Part shown: in pieces, positions 21,438 through 22,692 of the stretch | Layout: every line of letters starts with the position of its first letter | How positions within the stretch are numbered: the stretch's first letter is position 1 | Assembly (NCBI GenBank): GCA_937868455.1 | Contig: CALMMO010000004.1 | Location: forward strand, 1-22,692 | Reading direction: 5' to 3' | Source: an uncultured Marmoricola sp. | GTDB taxonomy: Bacteria; Actinomycetota; Actinomycetes; Propionibacteriales; Nocardioidaceae | Length of the DNA stretch: 22,692 nt | The notes under the pieces: model-generated | What the model was told of the DNA's origin: nothing | The model's input: only the letters and a program-made list of their open reading frames with translations | Databases searched by the model: none | Position numbers and translations under genes: made by a program

Positions 21438-22295
21438 ATGAACGATCAGAAAAAATCAGTGCGCGAACTCGAAAAGGGCATCGAGCAGGACTTCACCACC
21501 AACTTGTCCTACGGGGAGTACCTCAAGCTCGATGTGCTGCTCTCCGCGCAACAGCCCTTGGCCCAACCCGCACAACACGACGAGATGCTCTTCATCGTCC
21601 AGCACCAGACCTCTGAACTGTGGCTCAAACTGATCATTCACGAACTCAGATCGGCGCGCGCACTCCTGCGCAACGACGAGTTCTCCCAGGCCCTCAAGCG
21701 GCTGGCCCGCATCAAGCACATACAGCACACCCTCACCGACCAGTGGTCGGTGTTGGCCACGATGACGCCTTCTGAGTACGCCGAAATCCGGCCCTTCTTG
21801 GCGACCTCATCCGGCTTTCAGTCCTACCAATACCGCGAAGTTGAGTTCTTGCTCGGCAACAAAAACGCCGACATGGTCAAGGTGTTCAAGCACGACCCAG
21901 CGGTGCATGCCGAACTCGACCAACTGCTCCACGAGCCCTCGCTCTACGACGAGTTCTTGGCCTACCTCAGCCGTAAGGGCTACCCGATCCCTGTCGCGGT
22001 GTTGGATCGCGACTTCTCCACGCCGTACTCAATGAACGCGGAGTTGGTCGGTGTCATCGGCCGGGTTTACGCCGCCCCTGACGAGCACTGGGGTGTGTAT
22101 GAGGCGTGTGAAGAGCTGATCGACATCGAGGACAACTTCCAGCAATGGCGGTTCCGCCACCTGCAGGTGGTGACGCGCACGATCGGACGTCACACCGGCA
22201 CAGGTGGATCAAGCGGCATCGACTTCTTGCGTCGAGCCCTGGACCTGACGTTCTTCCCCGAGCTATTCGAGGTGCGAAGTCAGATCAGTATCTGA
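21438..22295 (+). CDS. kynA: tryptophan 2,3-dioxygenase
   Basis: 285 residues, the bacterial length. It opens the kynurenine pathway by inserting O2 into L-tryptophan to give N-formylkynurenine, using heme. The family signature is clear: LSYGEYLKLDVLLSAQQPL (23-41), HDEMLFIVQHQTSELWLKLIIHEL (47-70; His56 is the active-site base position), SSGFQSYQYREVEFLLGNKN and the C-terminal FQQWRFRH with His241 as the likely axial heme ligand, then IGRHTGTGGSSG, which closes over the substrate. No kynureninase or formamidase gene is in the window. TACGTT 6 nt before the ATG suggests a leaderless mRNA. Confidence 0.96.
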   Translation: MNDQKKSVRELEKGIEQDFTTNLSYGEYLKLDVLLSAQQPLAQPAQHDEMLFIVQHQTSELWLKLIIHELRSARALLRNDEFSQALKRLARIKHIQHTLTDQWSVLATMTPSEYAEIRPFLATSSGFQSYQYREVEFLLGNKNADMVKVFKHDPAVHAELDQLLHEPSLYDEFLAYLSRKGYPIPVAVLDRDFSTPYSMNAELVGVIGRVYAAPDEHWGVYEACEELIDIEDNFQQWRFRHLQVVTRTIGRHTGTGGSSGIDFLRRALDLTFFPELFEVRSQISI

Positions 22296-22304
22296 GGGCT
22301 GAAG

Positions 22305-22691
22305 TCAGGCAGCCGTCTTGGTCGGCTTGTTGAAAGCAATCGCAGCCAGCGCAACGCCGGCGGCGAGCAGCACGAACCCCAAGCCAATGTGGGCACCCTT
22401 GATTTCGCTGTAGCCCATGCCAACTTGGGCCAGGCACAGCACCGCAGTGCCAATGGAGTGACCAACCAAACCGGGGTTGCCGCCTTGGCTCTTCCACATG
22501 AAACTCGCGACTGCGCACACGACCGCAAAAGCCGCCGCCAACATGCCAATGCCACCGTGAGCGTCCTTGAAGGAGTCTTCACTGATCAACACGCCTGCGC
22601 CCAGGAGCGCCTGCACGATGACGAGCGCAGCGACAGCACCTGCGGAGTACTGGAGGACTTTGAGTAAACCGGGCTTCGTTGAAGTAGTCAC
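22305..22691 (-). CDS. small four-helix membrane protein, unknown function
   Basis: 128 residues from a GTG at the very edge of the window; the true start may lie outside it. Four hydrophobic segments are seen (about 17-35, 46-64, 76-93, 101-120). His residues fall next to or in them (DAHGGIGML, GHSIGTAVL, GAHIGLGFVL), which could suit heme or quinone binding, but this is only a pattern. A short Lys/Thr tail ends it. I do not recognise the family with certainty. It is convergent with kynA, with 9 bp between the stops. Confidence 0.6.
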   Translation of the reverse strand: MTTSTKPGLLKVLQYSAGAVAALVIVQALLGAGVLISEDSFKDAHGGIGMLAAAFAVVCAVASFMWKSQGGNPGLVGHSIGTAVLCLAQVGMGYSEIKGAHIGLGFVLLAAGVALAAIAFNKPTKTAA

Positions 22692-22692
22692 G

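Overview
The window looks like chromosomal DNA of a high-GC actinobacterium. This rests on the roughly 60% GC composition, an F420-type flavin oxidoreductase set (a Ddn-like protein and an LLM-class protein), a DUF5926/SEC-C protein, a WS/DGAT triacylglycerol synthase, and many genes that appear to be transcribed without leaders. The clustering of serS, a HAD phosphatase, pheA, a PAP2-diacylglycerol kinase fusion, DUF5926 and GDPD suggests Propionibacteriales or relatives, but that placement is an inference from memory of synteny. No tRNA, rRNA, CRISPR array, transposase or integrase was seen.

Layout. 1-5.1 kb: minus-strand GNAT (cut by the window edge), HAD phosphatase and serS, chained by 4-bp GTGA overlaps, then a lipoprotein, divergent from a PAP2/diacylglycerol-kinase fusion. 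5.1-7.4 kb: a Ddn-like reductase, a membrane protein built of eight exact 26-residue repeats, and a VOC protein. 7.4-10.1 kb: pheA (overlapping the VOC gene), a GDT1/UPF0016 metal transporter and DUF5926. 10.1-13.3 kb: a Tat-exported metallo-beta-lactamase-fold hydrolase under a perfect CRP-type palindrome, then GDPD and an LLM oxidoreductase. 13.4-16.3 kb: a LysM protein, divergent from a sulfur operon (SQR-like flavoprotein, single-cysteine DsrC/TusE, DsrE2). 16.3-18.8 kb: LtrA, divergent from a membrane metallophosphoesterase. 18.8-22.7 kb: WS/DGAT and a monoacylglycerol-lipase-like hydrolase (lipid storage and turnover), divergent from tryptophan 2,3-dioxygenase, and a small four-helix membrane protein at the edge.

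Most notable. (1) Two plus-strand genes, the 26-residue-repeat membrane protein and the Tat-MBL hydrolase, each sit between direct repeats. In both cases the left repeat is a leftover 3' end of the minus-strand gene lying to the right (VOC; GDPD). The two repeat pairs differ by about the same amount (63/70 and 41/46 identical), and both inserts are single-gene, about 1.35-1.44 kb units. This looks like repeated acquisition of single-gene cassettes at gene ends by recombination with a related donor. (2) The repeat protein itself is a perfectly phased 8 x 26-residue array with a 52-residue super-period. (3) The sqr-dsrC-dsrE2 operon carries a TACCCC-N2-GGGGTA dyad overlapping a leaderless -10 element, which suggests control by a CsoR/CstR-type (copper or persulfide) repressor. 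(4) Eight genes have a TANNNT element ending exactly 6 or 7 nt before the start codon, so leaderless transcription seems to be the norm here.
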